Source: an uncultured Eubacteriales bacterium (GTDB taxonomy: Bacteria; Bacillota; Clostridia; Oscillospirales; Acutalibacteraceae). From it: a stretch of 12,180 nucleotides of DNA. Below are positions 1 through 7,160 of the stretch, in pieces. The stretch lies in the NCBI GenBank assembly GCA_910580045.1, contig CAJTXF010000074.1, forward strand, positions 1 to 12,180. The letters run 5' to 3'. Positions within the stretch are counted from its first letter, which is position 1. Each line of letters opens with the position of its first letter. The notes beneath the pieces were generated by a model. That model saw only the letters and a list, made by a program, of their open reading frames with translations. It had not been told where the DNA came from and made no database searches. The position numbers and the translations under genes are program-made.

Positions 1-2
1 AA

Positions 3-212
3 CACAAGCGTGCTGAGGAAAGCACAGAATCGGGCCGCCCCGAGGGAACCGATCTGGTGCAGCTCAGCGAGGCGGCGAAGGCGGCGCTGAAGAACAGCCA
101 GCCAGTGGAGGCTGCGGAACCGGTTTCCAGTGAGCCGGTGATATATACGCCAACCGGAGAGGTTTCAGCCGTTCCGGCAGAAACAGAACCCAGTGTTTCA
201 TTTTCTGCATAA
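3..212 (+). CDS. Hypothetical protein, C-terminal fragment (5' end outside window)
   Basis: An open frame enters from the left edge and ends at TAA 210-212, giving the last 69 residues of a protein. The visible part is hydrophilic and low in complexity, rich in Glu, Ala, Ser and Pro, with a short helical stretch (DLVQLSEAAKAALK) followed by a Pro/Val/Thr-rich tail ending SVSFSA. No catalytic motif, membrane segment or signal peptide is visible. The DxVxLSxxA pattern vaguely recalls FlgM-like small proteins, but this is too weak to name. It lies 21 bases upstream of the next gene, which has its own ribosome site, so the two are probably co-transcribed. Function unknown. Confidence 0.6.
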   Translation, partial: HKRAEESTESGRPEGTDLVQLSEAAKAALKNSQPVEAAEPVSSEPVIYTPTGEVSAVPAETEPSVSFSA

Positions 213-233
213 TATTTTAAGGAGGAATGTCTT

Positions 234-752
234 ATGACGCCGATTTCTGGTTTGAACCACGAAGCAATCCGCCCCCTGGCCGCTCCTGAGAAGACGCAGG
301 GCGCGCCCAAGGTCCAGAAGCCCGAGGAGGACTCCCAGGACCGCCAGCCGAAACCGTTGATGGATGAATACGTCCCCGAGGAACGGTCGGAGCCCTCCGG
401 CCGCTACTGGATGGGCAAGGATGAGGAGGGCCAGCCAAAAATTCATTTCGACGACCCAGAGCGGGCGGCAGATGCGCCGCCAAAGGGCACCCCTGATCCC
501 AAAAGGCCCGATGGACCGGAGAAGAAAGCCAGTCAAGATGAGCGCTGGGTCTGTGATACGGACAAGGTGGACAGGGAAATCGAAAAGCTGAAAAAGAAAC
601 AGCAGGAGCTGAAACAGCAGCTGGGTACTGAGACCAATGAGGTCAGGATCAAAGAGCTGGAACGCCAGCTGGCCCAGACGGAACAGCAACTCAGTGAAAA
701 AGACAACGATACCTACCGCAAACAGCACTCTACATTCACGCAGATCTCATAG
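234..752 (+). CDS. Hypothetical hydrophilic protein with C-terminal coiled coil
   Basis: This 172-residue protein has a clear GGAGG site (221-225) eight bases before ATG 234. Its first 110 or so residues are rich in Pro, Glu, Lys and Asp and are probably disordered. They contain a distinctive EPSGRYWMGKDEEGQPKIHF segment (about residues 52-71), a pattern I associate with uncharacterised proteins of gut Clostridia. Residues about 111-155 alternate Lys/Glu/Gln/Leu in a heptad-like way (DREIEKLKKKQQELKQQL onwards) and should form a coiled coil. There is no signal peptide, membrane segment or enzyme motif, so it is probably cytoplasmic. It follows another hydrophilic hypothetical gene in the same direction. 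The reading frame is well supported; the function is not known. Confidence 0.72.
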   Translation: MTPISGLNHEAIRPLAAPEKTQGAPKVQKPEEDSQDRQPKPLMDEYVPEERSEPSGRYWMGKDEEGQPKIHFDDPERAADAPPKGTPDPKRPDGPEKKASQDERWVCDTDKVDREIEKLKKKQQELKQQLGTETNEVRIKELERQLAQTEQQLSEKDNDTYRKQHSTFTQIS

Positions 753-757
753 TTCAT

Positions 758-793
758 GGCAAGCGGCGGTTTGTAAGCAGACTGCCGCTTGCC
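758..793. other. Strong hairpin between the left genes and the permease gene
   Basis: Bases 758-770 pair with 781-793 over 13 positions (GGCAAGCGGCGGT against ACTGCCGCTTGCC, one G-U pair) around a 10-base loop. It starts six bases after the stop of the upstream gene, where a terminator is expected, but no T-run follows on either strand. It may be a weak terminator or an mRNA 3' stabiliser. A poor sigma-A-like promoter (TTGCCT 789-794, CATAAG 812-817) overlaps its right arm and could serve the permease gene. Confidence 0.45.
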
Positions 794-834
794 TGTGTTA
801 CAACACAAAATCATAAGACTATGGAGGGGTAATC

Positions 835-1731
835 ATGCGTAACCTGTTGCAAGCAAATTTGTTCCGCCTGTTTCGGAGCTGGGTGTTTTGGGGCGCAATG
901 CTGGTAATGGTGGGTGGCGCGTTGGCAGTCTGCATCGGCGCTTATCACGATATGGTGCTCTATAACGAGCCGGGTTACATGGAGCCGCTTGATAAGACAC
1001 TGTTTCGGGCAGAGCAGGCTCTAGGTATTACCGCAGCCATTGTGGTGAGCCTGTTTGTGGGAACAGAGTATAGCGGCGGTGCCATCCGCAATAAGCTGGT
1101 GGTTGGAAAAAGCCGGATAACCGTTTATCTTGCAGGTTATTTGGCCTGTGCGGGGGTGGTCTTGCTCCTGTTCCTGGTGTCATCTCTTGCGGCATTGGCA
1201 TTGGGGAGCGTCTTGTTCTCCGCACCATCAGCCGCACCGGGCACAATCATGACAGCGTTTTTCGTGGGAGCCATGATATGTCTTTTATATGCGGCAGTTT
1301 TCTACTTCATTGCCGTCATATGCGGAAGCAGGGTATGGGCGGCAATCTTTTCCATACTGTTGGCGGTTGCCCTGCTGATGGCAGCGTCTGAGCTTTCCCA
1401 GGCGCTGGAGCAGGGGCCATACACCATGCAGCTGGTTCCGGAGGAATTCAGCACCTCCAAGGAAGCCTATTCCATAGATGGGGTAGCAGAAGATATGTTT
1501 GACGGATTGGTAATGGAAACCGTACCAAATCCCAACTATTTATCCGGTGAAAAGCGAGAGATTGTTCAGCTTTTCTATGACATAAATCCAGCAGGACAGA
1601 CTACACAGCTGGCAAGGCTGTCAGAGCAAGATATTTTGTATCCGCTGCGCATCATTCTGCTGGATGCGGGACTCAGTGCAGTTTTTGCCCTAGGCGGTAT
1701 ATGGATATTTCGGAGAAAGGATATTAAATAG
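835..1731 (+). CDS. ABC-2 type transporter permease, without adjacent ATPase
   Basis: This 298-residue integral membrane protein starts at ATG 835 with GGAGG at 823-827. It has a short cytoplasmic N-terminus, a first membrane helix at about residues 16-37, an external stretch, and a second helix running into GTEYSGGAIRNKLVVG (76-91). That motif is typical of ABC-2 permeases of bacteriocin or drug exporters and immunity systems. Further helices lie at about 98-127, 138-162 and 166-185. A hydrophilic external loop spans about 190-270, and a last helix ends in RRKDIK. ABC-2 permeases need an ATPase partner, and none lies next to this gene. The nearest ATPase is at 8716-9609, already paired with another permease. 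It is followed by the VanR-box promoter at 1738 with no clear terminator between. Substrate unknown. Confidence 0.85.
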   Translation: MRNLLQANLFRLFRSWVFWGAMLVMVGGALAVCIGAYHDMVLYNEPGYMEPLDKTLFRAEQALGITAAIVVSLFVGTEYSGGAIRNKLVVGKSRITVYLAGYLACAGVVLLLFLVSSLAALALGSVLFSAPSAAPGTIMTAFFVGAMICLLYAAVFYFIAVICGSRVWAAIFSILLAVALLMAASELSQALEQGPYTMQLVPEEFSTSKEAYSIDGVAEDMFDGLVMETVPNPNYLSGEKREIVQLFYDINPAGQTTQLARLSEQDILYPLRIILLDAGLSAVFALGGIWIFRRKDIK

Positions 1732-1737
1732 CTGAAA

Positions 1738-1797
1738 GTAGGAAAATTTAAGAAAATCCATAGAGAAAAAAGGAAAAATCAAAAAAATTGATATAAT
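1738..1797 (+). promoter_or_regulatory. Candidate VanR-type operator and promoter A (CPBP-vanR-vanS)
   Basis: GTAGGAAAAT-like units begin at about 1738, 1748 and 1760, followed by further A-rich sequence to 1780. A consensus -10 TATAAT lies at 1792-1797, with no TTGACA-like -35 at the proper distance. That is what an activator-dependent promoter looks like. The 22 bases from 1748 match the site before vanZ (from 7924) at 18 positions. The units resemble the GTARGAAA-like repeats known for VanR regulators of glycopeptide resistance, so autoregulation of this operon is likely. Confidence 0.6.
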
Positions 1798-1831
1798 TCA
1801 TTCAAATCTTGCACCTGGAGGAAAAGGCAAA

Positions 1832-2581
1832 ATGACGAACATAGCAAAAAAAGTAAAAATTGTGTTATGGGTATGTGTCGTATACATTTTGTCATCTATT
1901 TGCTATATTCCCACGATGTTGCAGCAGCACGGAATCTCTGTTCCCGATGGATTGTCACTGTTGAAATACTTATTTGTTTGTATTCCCGCCGCCAGCGCTT
2001 TTTTGTTCCTGGCTTTTGAACACAGACTCAAAAAATACTTTGCAGCAGTTTTTTCCGGGAAGATAGCACTCAAACAGATCGGAACCTGGGCTATATTGGT
2101 GTTTGCAGGTTTATTTGTCTCATTTTGTTACTCCCTCGCTGCAAAGGCAGATTTATTTCAAAATACATACCCGTCCGTCATAGTGCTATTAGCAAGTTGT
2201 ATGTATTTGTTTGCAACAGCATTTGTTGAGGAAATGGCATGGCGGGGGTTTCTTCTTGAGCAGGTTTCTTTTCGGGGAGAAAGCATCTGCAGTATCCTAT
2301 TGGTTGGGATCATTTGGACAATATGGCATCTGCCCATGTGGATCATTAGGAATTCATTGGGAGCCGGTCAAATTATTCCTCTCTGCATTTGGACGCTCCT
2401 TGTTTCTGTTGTCCTTGGAATCGCTTATTATCAATGTAGAAATCTACTGTTTATTGCGATATTGCACGCAACCTTCAACATCTGTTATTTAGCGCCAATA
2501 GCGTATAATATCGCCGCGCTGGCACTGGTAATCATTGCTGTTGCACTGTTATGGCGTCAGAAGTGGAGGTCAGTAGCATGA
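1832..2581 (+). CDS. CPBP family intramembrane metalloprotease-like protein (Abi)
   Basis: This 249-residue multi-pass membrane protein has GGAGG at 1817-1821 before ATG 1832. All three CPBP/Abi motifs are intact: EExxxR with E133, E134 and R138 (EEMAWRGF); WTIWHLPMW with H166; and HATFN with H212 and N216. These residues form the presumed metal-binding active site inside the membrane. About seven or eight hydrophobic helices are visible. Bacterial members include bacteriocin self-immunity proteins, but the substrate here is unknown. Its GC content is clearly lower than that of the vanR/vanS genes it precedes. The stop codon overlaps the vanR start (ATGA at 2578), so the two are translationally coupled. 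The gene lies directly behind promoter A, so it is probably the first gene of the regulated operon. Confidence 0.87.
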   Translation: MTNIAKKVKIVLWVCVVYILSSICYIPTMLQQHGISVPDGLSLLKYLFVCIPAASAFLFLAFEHRLKKYFAAVFSGKIALKQIGTWAILVFAGLFVSFCYSLAAKADLFQNTYPSVIVLLASCMYLFATAFVEEMAWRGFLLEQVSFRGESICSILLVGIIWTIWHLPMWIIRNSLGAGQIIPLCIWTLLVSVVLGIAYYQCRNLLFIAILHATFNICYLAPIAYNIAALALVIIAVALLWRQKWRSVA

Positions 2582-3279
2582 GTACTCATATTTTAGTGGT
2601 AGACGATGAAAGAGAACTGGCCGACGTGCTGGAGCTTTATCTCACAAATGATGGCTACACGGTTCACAAGTGCTATACCGGTGCGGAGGCCCTGGACTGT
2701 ATTGAACACACAGCCCTGGATCTGGCACTTCTGGACGTGATGCTCCCCGATGCGGACGGCTTTCAGCTCTGCAAGAAGGTCCGGGAGAAGTCCTATTGCC
2801 CCATCATCATGCTCACAGCCAGGGCGGAGGACGGGGACAAGATCATGGGCCTGACCATCGGGGCCGACGACTACATCACAAAGCCCTTCAATCCCCTGGA
2901 GGTTGTTGCCAGGGTTAAGACCCAGCTGCGACGGTACAGGCTCTACAACAGCTCCGCGCCAGAACTGGAGAAAGCAGTCCATGAATACGACATCCGGGGG
3001 CTGGTTATCAACCGGGACAACCGCAAGTGCTTCCTGTTCGGGAAGGAAGTGCAGCTGACTCCCCTTGAGTTCTCTGTCCTCTGGTATCTCTGTGAGCACC
3101 AGGGTGTGGTCGTCCCCCCCGAGGAGCTTTTTGAGGCGGTATGGGGCGAGAAGTACCTGAAGAACAACAACACCGTCATGGCCCACATCGGGCGGCTGCG
3201 GGAAAAGCTGGACGAGCCTGCCCGAAGCCCCAGGTTCATTAAAACGATATGGGGGGTTGGCTACACCATTGAAAAATAA
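2578..3279 (+). CDS. VanR-type response regulator (OmpR/PhoB family)
   Basis: A 233-residue DNA-binding response regulator. ATG 2578 is chosen over the upstream in-frame ATG 2551 because TGGAGG (2564-2569) sits eight bases before it and the protein then begins MSTHILVVDDE as the family does. In the receiver domain (1-115) D9/D10 form the acidic pocket, D53 is the phosphorylation site (LLDVMLPD), T80 is the switch residue and K102 is the conserved lysine (ITKPF). The C-terminal winged helix (about 130-233) ends FIKTIWGVGYTIEK, very close to VanR proteins, as are GLTIGADDYITKPF and the QLRRY linker. It probably activates the three repeat-bearing promoters at 1738, 7913 and 8575. It overlaps CPBP upstream by 4 bases and the kinase downstream by about 23. 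Confidence 0.93.
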   Translation: MSTHILVVDDERELADVLELYLTNDGYTVHKCYTGAEALDCIEHTALDLALLDVMLPDADGFQLCKKVREKSYCPIIMLTARAEDGDKIMGLTIGADDYITKPFNPLEVVARVKTQLRRYRLYNSSAPELEKAVHEYDIRGLVINRDNRKCFLFGKEVQLTPLEFSVLWYLCEHQGVVVPPEELFEAVWGEKYLKNNNTVMAHIGRLREKLDEPARSPRFIKTIWGVGYTIEK

Positions 3280-4378
3280 GAATGACTTCGGCCAGTTTCG
3301 CAGGAAGATATTCTTCCGTACCATAGCCGTGCTGGCTACCGCCGCCGCTGTGATTTATCTCACTTACGCCGTCCTGCTGCGGGGCCGCTTTGCCAACGGG
3401 ATGGTAGCCCTGTTTCAAACCACCCTGGGTATGGACTATGATGCCGCCCTCCGATTCTATGAGCGTACCTTCCGCAGCCACATGGATGCCATCATCCTGC
3501 TGGCCCTCCTGCTGGTGTTCGCCGGTCTGTTTTACTGTTATCTCCGCTGGTTGACCCGGTATTTTGAGAGTATCAGCAAAGGGATGGACGCTCTGCTCCA
3601 GGACGTGGCGGGAGAAATTTCCCTGCCCCCGGAGCTGCTCCCCATTGAGCGCAAAATGAATCTGGCGAAGCACACCATTGACCGGCAGAAAAGTGACATG
3701 CTCCTGGCCGAGCAGAAGAAAAACGATCTGGTGATGTACCTGGCTCACGACCTGAAAACGCCCCTGGCCTCCTCCATCAGCTACCTGAACCTGTTGCGGG
3801 ATGAAAAGCAGCTCTCCGAGGAACTGCGGGAAAAGTATCTCTCCATCGCCCTGGCTAAGTCGGAACGGCTGGAGGACCTGATCAACGAGTTTCTGGAAAT
3901 CGCGCGGTACAGCCTGTCCACCATCACGCTGCAATACAGCGAAATCAATCTTACCCGCCTGCTGGAGCAGCTCGTGTATGAGTTTCAGCCGGTCTTGGAC
4001 CAAAAGAGCCTGACTTGCCGCCTTGCTACTGGGGACGACATCCTGCTGAACTGTGACGCCGGCAAGATGCAGCGGGTCTTTGATAATCTTTTGCGGAACG
4101 CGGTGAATTACAGCTACGACGGGACCGAAATTACCATTGCGGCGGAACAGAACGAGGATAGCGTAAGGCTGAAATTTTCCAACCGCGGCGGGACAATTCC
4201 CAGAGAGAAGCTGGAGCGAATCTTTGAGCAGTTTTACCGGCTGGACACGGGACGCGGTTCCAGTGGGGCCGGGCTGGGTCTGGCTATCGCCAAGCAGATC
4301 GTCACGCTCCACAAGGGGACGATCACGGCGGAGAGCAGGGATGGCCTGACGGTCTTTACGGTGGTACTACCTATTTGA
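3257..4378 (+). CDS. VanS-type sensor histidine kinase
   Basis: A membrane sensor kinase partnering the VanR-type regulator. Two membrane helices lie at about residues 21-41 and 77-97, enclosing a short external sensor loop of about 35 residues. The linker leads to the H box YLAHDLKTPL with H164, then the N box (DNLLRNAVNYSY, 276-287), an atypical G1 region (SNRGGTIP), the F box (IFEQFYRLD) and the G2 box GAGLGLAIAKQIV (337-349). The H box, IFEQFYRLD and G2 boxes and the G1 variation match VanS proteins. The start is uncertain: both candidates are TTG (3257, directly after GGGGGG at 3251-3256; or 3269, 12 bases after it), giving 373 or 369 residues. Both lie inside the vanR frame, so translation is coupled. 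The short sensor loop fits sensing at the membrane; the ligand is unknown. Confidence 0.92.
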   Translation: MATPLKNKNDFGQFRRKIFFRTIAVLATAAAVIYLTYAVLLRGRFANGMVALFQTTLGMDYDAALRFYERTFRSHMDAIILLALLLVFAGLFYCYLRWLTRYFESISKGMDALLQDVAGEISLPPELLPIERKMNLAKHTIDRQKSDMLLAEQKKNDLVMYLAHDLKTPLASSISYLNLLRDEKQLSEELREKYLSIALAKSERLEDLINEFLEIARYSLSTITLQYSEINLTRLLEQLVYEFQPVLDQKSLTCRLATGDDILLNCDAGKMQRVFDNLLRNAVNYSYDGTEITIAAEQNEDSVRLKFSNRGGTIPREKLERIFEQFYRLDTGRGSSGAGLGLAIAKQIVTLHKGTITAESRDGLTVFTVVLPI

Positions 4379-4470
4379 TGCCGAACAATCTGAACCGATG
4401 GAGTCGCAAATGGGGTGTTCTGACCCACAAGGCAATTACGAAAAATCAAGGAGCTATGGGGTGACGTACA

Positions 4471-5259
4471 TTGAGAAAGAAATCCTTAATAATTCTGGCA
4501 GGTATCGTACTGGTTGGAATTGTAAGTATTTTGGCCCTGACACAAAATAGGCCAACTGAACGAATAGTCGTTGATAACTTAAACAAGGCAATATCGAATT
4601 ATACGAATCTGAACATTAAGGAGGATAAGACATATTCTCTTAAAGTTTCTGATGTGCAGATGCTGATAACGACATATACACCTGAATATACCCTCTTTGG
4701 CGTTTCTACAGATGAATATACGGCGCAGCCCAGTCAGATCAATGAAACATTGACTGCGGAAAATGAGCAAGATTTTCCGATTTGCGATTATGAATATATA
4801 CTGCTCTATGACGAAAAAACGGACAAGTTTTATTGTGTCAGGTTCGAGGCAAAGGACAGGCCAGTAATACCGGATTTTATAGAGGCGAGAGAGTTAAGTG
4901 GAGCCGTTTACCAGCTTGAATTGCCAATCGTGGAGGAAGTAGAGAATATTTTGCTCAAAAAAGATTCCGACCCTGCAATTACGATCAGCAGCAGGGATGA
5001 TGTAGAAACTATTTTGAGTGCGTTAAAGAATACAAAGCCCGCCACAGTGAGCGGAAAAATAGGCACGCCCGTTCACGTTGAAACCATTATCAATGTAGAC
5101 TTTAACAGCAAGGGGGATGTTATCGTCAGATTATTTTTATATGTAGATAAAGGAGAATACTTTATTGAACAGACAGGTAACGGAATATATACGATTTCCA
5201 AGGAAGATTACGATTCGATAGAAAAATATTTGCCGATGATTATAGACGAGCAAACCTGA
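4471..5259 (+). CDS. Membrane-anchored protein with DUF5301-like C-terminus
   Basis: A 262-residue protein starting at TTG 4471, six bases after GGGGTGA (4458-4464). No in-frame ATG is available upstream. Residues 1-24 are a basic start plus one hydrophobic helix, and there is no lipobox, so it is probably an uncleaved signal anchor with the rest outside the cell. Residues about 35-150 have no fold I recognise. Residues about 168-256 (ITISSRDDVETILSAL onwards, then LYVDKGEYFIEQTGNGIYTI, ending EDYDSIEKYL) look like DUF5301, an uncharacterised domain of Clostridia secreted or anchored proteins. It lies 92 bases after the kinase gene with no terminator between, and is AT-rich compared with it. 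It may be an accessory sensor or binding protein for the system, but this is inferred from position only. Confidence 0.72.
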   Translation: MRKKSLIILAGIVLVGIVSILALTQNRPTERIVVDNLNKAISNYTNLNIKEDKTYSLKVSDVQMLITTYTPEYTLFGVSTDEYTAQPSQINETLTAENEQDFPICDYEYILLYDEKTDKFYCVRFEAKDRPVIPDFIEARELSGAVYQLELPIVEEVENILLKKDSDPAITISSRDDVETILSALKNTKPATVSGKIGTPVHVETIINVDFNSKGDVIVRLFLYVDKGEYFIEQTGNGIYTISKEDYDSIEKYLPMIIDEQT

Positions 5260-5271
5260 TAGGTGACGAAT

Positions 5272-6009
5272 ATGAGAAATAAGAAACTGCTGCTATATTT
5301 GATTGGTACAGAGGCAATGCTGATCCTCAATATCGCATTGGCGAACCTCAATCCGACACCAATCCTCTATTTTGTTTTCTATAATTCCCTATATGGGCTG
5401 GTATTCAGTTTGTTGGTTCCACTTTACTGTTTGCGGAAAGAAAAGGAATCCCTTACTTCGGCCGACGTAAAAAGACTAGGAACACGGCAAGTTGCTGTTT
5501 TGTTTGCCTTTGTGATATTTTCAGTTGGTGGGCAGCTGATCCCCAAAATGGCTGCGGGGGAACAGATACTGTGGCATCTGCTGCCGTTGGGAATTGCGCC
5601 GCTTATCATGACCACATTTTTTGAGGAGTTCCTATTTCGAGGCTTTGTGCAGAGCAGGGCCGAGCAGCAATTTGGCTGCTTGCCCGCAATTTTAATTTCC
5701 GGGGCGATGTTTTCCCTGTATCATCTTGGCTATCCAGGCTTTCGTACTTGGGGAGACTTAACCCTTCTCTTTGTGGTGGGTATTGGATTTGCGGCCGCAT
5801 ACAGACTTTCAGATAATAACCTGATCGTGTCGTACTTCGTAAATCTGCCGAACGCTTTTGTTACCTACATACTTAAATATGAGCAATTTCCTGTTATGAG
5901 TGTCAGCTCCACCATTGCGGCAGCTATTACACTGATACTGATTGGATTTATCATTTTGATGTTCAGAAATACAAATCGAACTATGGGGAGGCAATCTTAT
6001 GGATTATAG
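5272..6009 (+). CDS. Second CPBP family membrane protein, variant active site
   Basis: A 245-residue multi-pass membrane protein. ATG 5272 is preferred over GTG 5263 because AGGTGA (5261-5266) is the ribosome site and contains that GTG. CPBP motif 1 is intact (EEFLFRGF, with E118, E119 and R123), as is motif 2 (FSLYHLGYPG, with H151). In motif 3, where family members have HxxxN, the sequence reads SYFVNLPNAF (187-196): Asn residues remain but the His is missing. It may bind metal differently or have lost protease activity. It begins 12 bases after the DUF5301-like gene and overlaps the next gene by 11 bases, so it sits in a tight operon. It is not a close copy of the first CPBP protein (1832-2581); they share only the family motifs. 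Confidence 0.82.
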   Translation: MRNKKLLLYLIGTEAMLILNIALANLNPTPILYFVFYNSLYGLVFSLLVPLYCLRKEKESLTSADVKRLGTRQVAVLFAFVIFSVGGQLIPKMAAGEQILWHLLPLGIAPLIMTTFFEEFLFRGFVQSRAEQQFGCLPAILISGAMFSLYHLGYPGFRTWGDLTLLFVVGIGFAAAYRLSDNNLIVSYFVNLPNAFVTYILKYEQFPVMSVSSTIAAAITLILIGFIILMFRNTNRTMGRQSYGL

Positions 6010-7093
6010 GATGAAAGAAGCTCTGCTTCAGCGCAATCAGCGCATTATCCAGGCGGTAAAAGCGAAAGCCAACATGGTTTGTCCAGGGGCGGTGGATCTG
6101 ATTGCGGTAGTCGGATCTTTTGTAAGCGGCGAATACCATGAAAAATCTGACCTGGATTTGCTAATTGTTATCAATCAGGAATCCGGTTGGAAACTATCCA
6201 AAACGTTCATACTGGAAGATGTGGGACATGATATCTACTGCCAGACCTGGGAGGAGCTTGAGCATACTGCGGAGTACCCTCATCCCCATGTGGCAAAGTT
6301 ACTGGAGGCGGCTATCGTATACACCGCCAATCAGGCAGCCAAAGATCGTTATTTTCTCCTTCAGAACAAACTCAAGGAGGTGCTGGCCCGGCCCCTCTGT
6401 GTGGAAGATATTGAAAAAGCAGAAGGGTTCTACCATTCTGCTTTGGAAGTGCTGGGTAAGCTCTTTTTGGCCGATGCAGACGGGGAATGCGCTTATCTAT
6501 CCGCCATCCTGCTATATTATATAGAATATGCGGCGTACCTGGTCAATAAATCTTATGTCCACCGCGGTATCCAGGGCATCCCCGCGGAGATAGAGGCTTT
6601 CGATTGTCTCCCGGACGGCTTTGTTGACGCTTATCAGAGGTTGATTCTGGCAGAGGGGGCGGCGGACATCCGGCAAGCGGCCAAATTTCTGGTCAGGCTG
6701 ACCGGCGATTTTTTGGCCGTCCTCAGAGACCGGCTATGCCCTAAGCCGGAGATTTCCCCGGAAGCCCTGGAAGGCACTTATGAAGAAGCCTTCTCCAACT
6801 GGCGCTGGAAGATGCACCGGGCGGCCCAGCTGGGCAGTCCCTATCTGTCTCTTATGACCGCTGCCAGCTGCCAGAATTATTACGATGAATTTGAGGCACG
6901 TTTTCATATTCCTCATTTCGATCTGTTCTCCGGATTTTCCGCGAAAGATTTATCCGCATCCGCAGAGATGTTCGACCGTGTTCTTGAGGAATTTGGTCAT
7001 CTGTATGAAAAAGGAGGGCTAAAAATATGCCGCTATCCCACGCTGGAAGAATTTGAACAAGACTATTTAGGGGCACCGCTTGAAACATCATAA
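5999..7093 (+). CDS. Nucleotidyltransferase domain protein with helical C-terminal region
   Basis: A 364-residue cytoplasmic protein with GGGGAGG (5985-5991) seven bases before ATG 5999. The N-terminus carries the polymerase-beta-like nucleotidyltransferase signature: GSFVSG at 39-44, the paired aspartates D51 and D53 in SDLDLLIVI, and a likely third acidic residue D78 in GHDIYC. The other 250 or so residues look mostly helical, with no second catalytic motif recognised. Relatives transfer NMP groups to small molecules (aminoglycosides, lincosamides), proteins or RNA, and others are toxin/antitoxin MNT enzymes. No HEPN partner is adjacent, so a toxin pair is not supported. It overlaps the CPBP gene upstream by 11 bases. 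An antibiotic-modifying role is possible, but the substrate cannot be assigned. Confidence 0.8.
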   Translation: MDYRMKEALLQRNQRIIQAVKAKANMVCPGAVDLIAVVGSFVSGEYHEKSDLDLLIVINQESGWKLSKTFILEDVGHDIYCQTWEELEHTAEYPHPHVAKLLEAAIVYTANQAAKDRYFLLQNKLKEVLARPLCVEDIEKAEGFYHSALEVLGKLFLADADGECAYLSAILLYYIEYAAYLVNKSYVHRGIQGIPAEIEAFDCLPDGFVDAYQRLILAEGAADIRQAAKFLVRLTGDFLAVLRDRLCPKPEISPEALEGTYEEAFSNWRWKMHRAAQLGSPYLSLMTAASCQNYYDEFEARFHIPHFDLFSGFSAKDLSASAEMFDRVLEEFGHLYEKGGLKICRYPTLEEFEQDYLGAPLETS

Positions 7094-7160
7094 AGGCGGA
7101 AGCGCCCGACGAGTTGAATGGACGGTATCAAAAATGTGCCGAACTATGCGAGGTAATACT

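Noticed and set aside
2593..3324. Minus-strand frame of 243 codons opposite the response regulator
   Set aside because: Also a codon-bias shadow; the plus-strand regulator is unmistakable.
3239..4312. Long minus-strand frame opposite the kinase gene (357 codons)
   Set aside because: Shadow of the G/C-rich kinase gene. Its translation is Gln/His/Val-rich without domains, while the plus strand gives a complete VanS-type kinase.
1832..4378. Classical glycopeptide resistance operon
   Set aside because: VanR/VanS-type and VanZ proteins are present, but no vanH, ligase or vanX/Y gene occurs in the window, so resistance by precursor change is not supported.
5999..7093. MNT/HEPN toxin-antitoxin pair
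   Set aside because: The nucleotidyltransferase is far longer than an MNT antitoxin and no small HEPN gene adjoins it.
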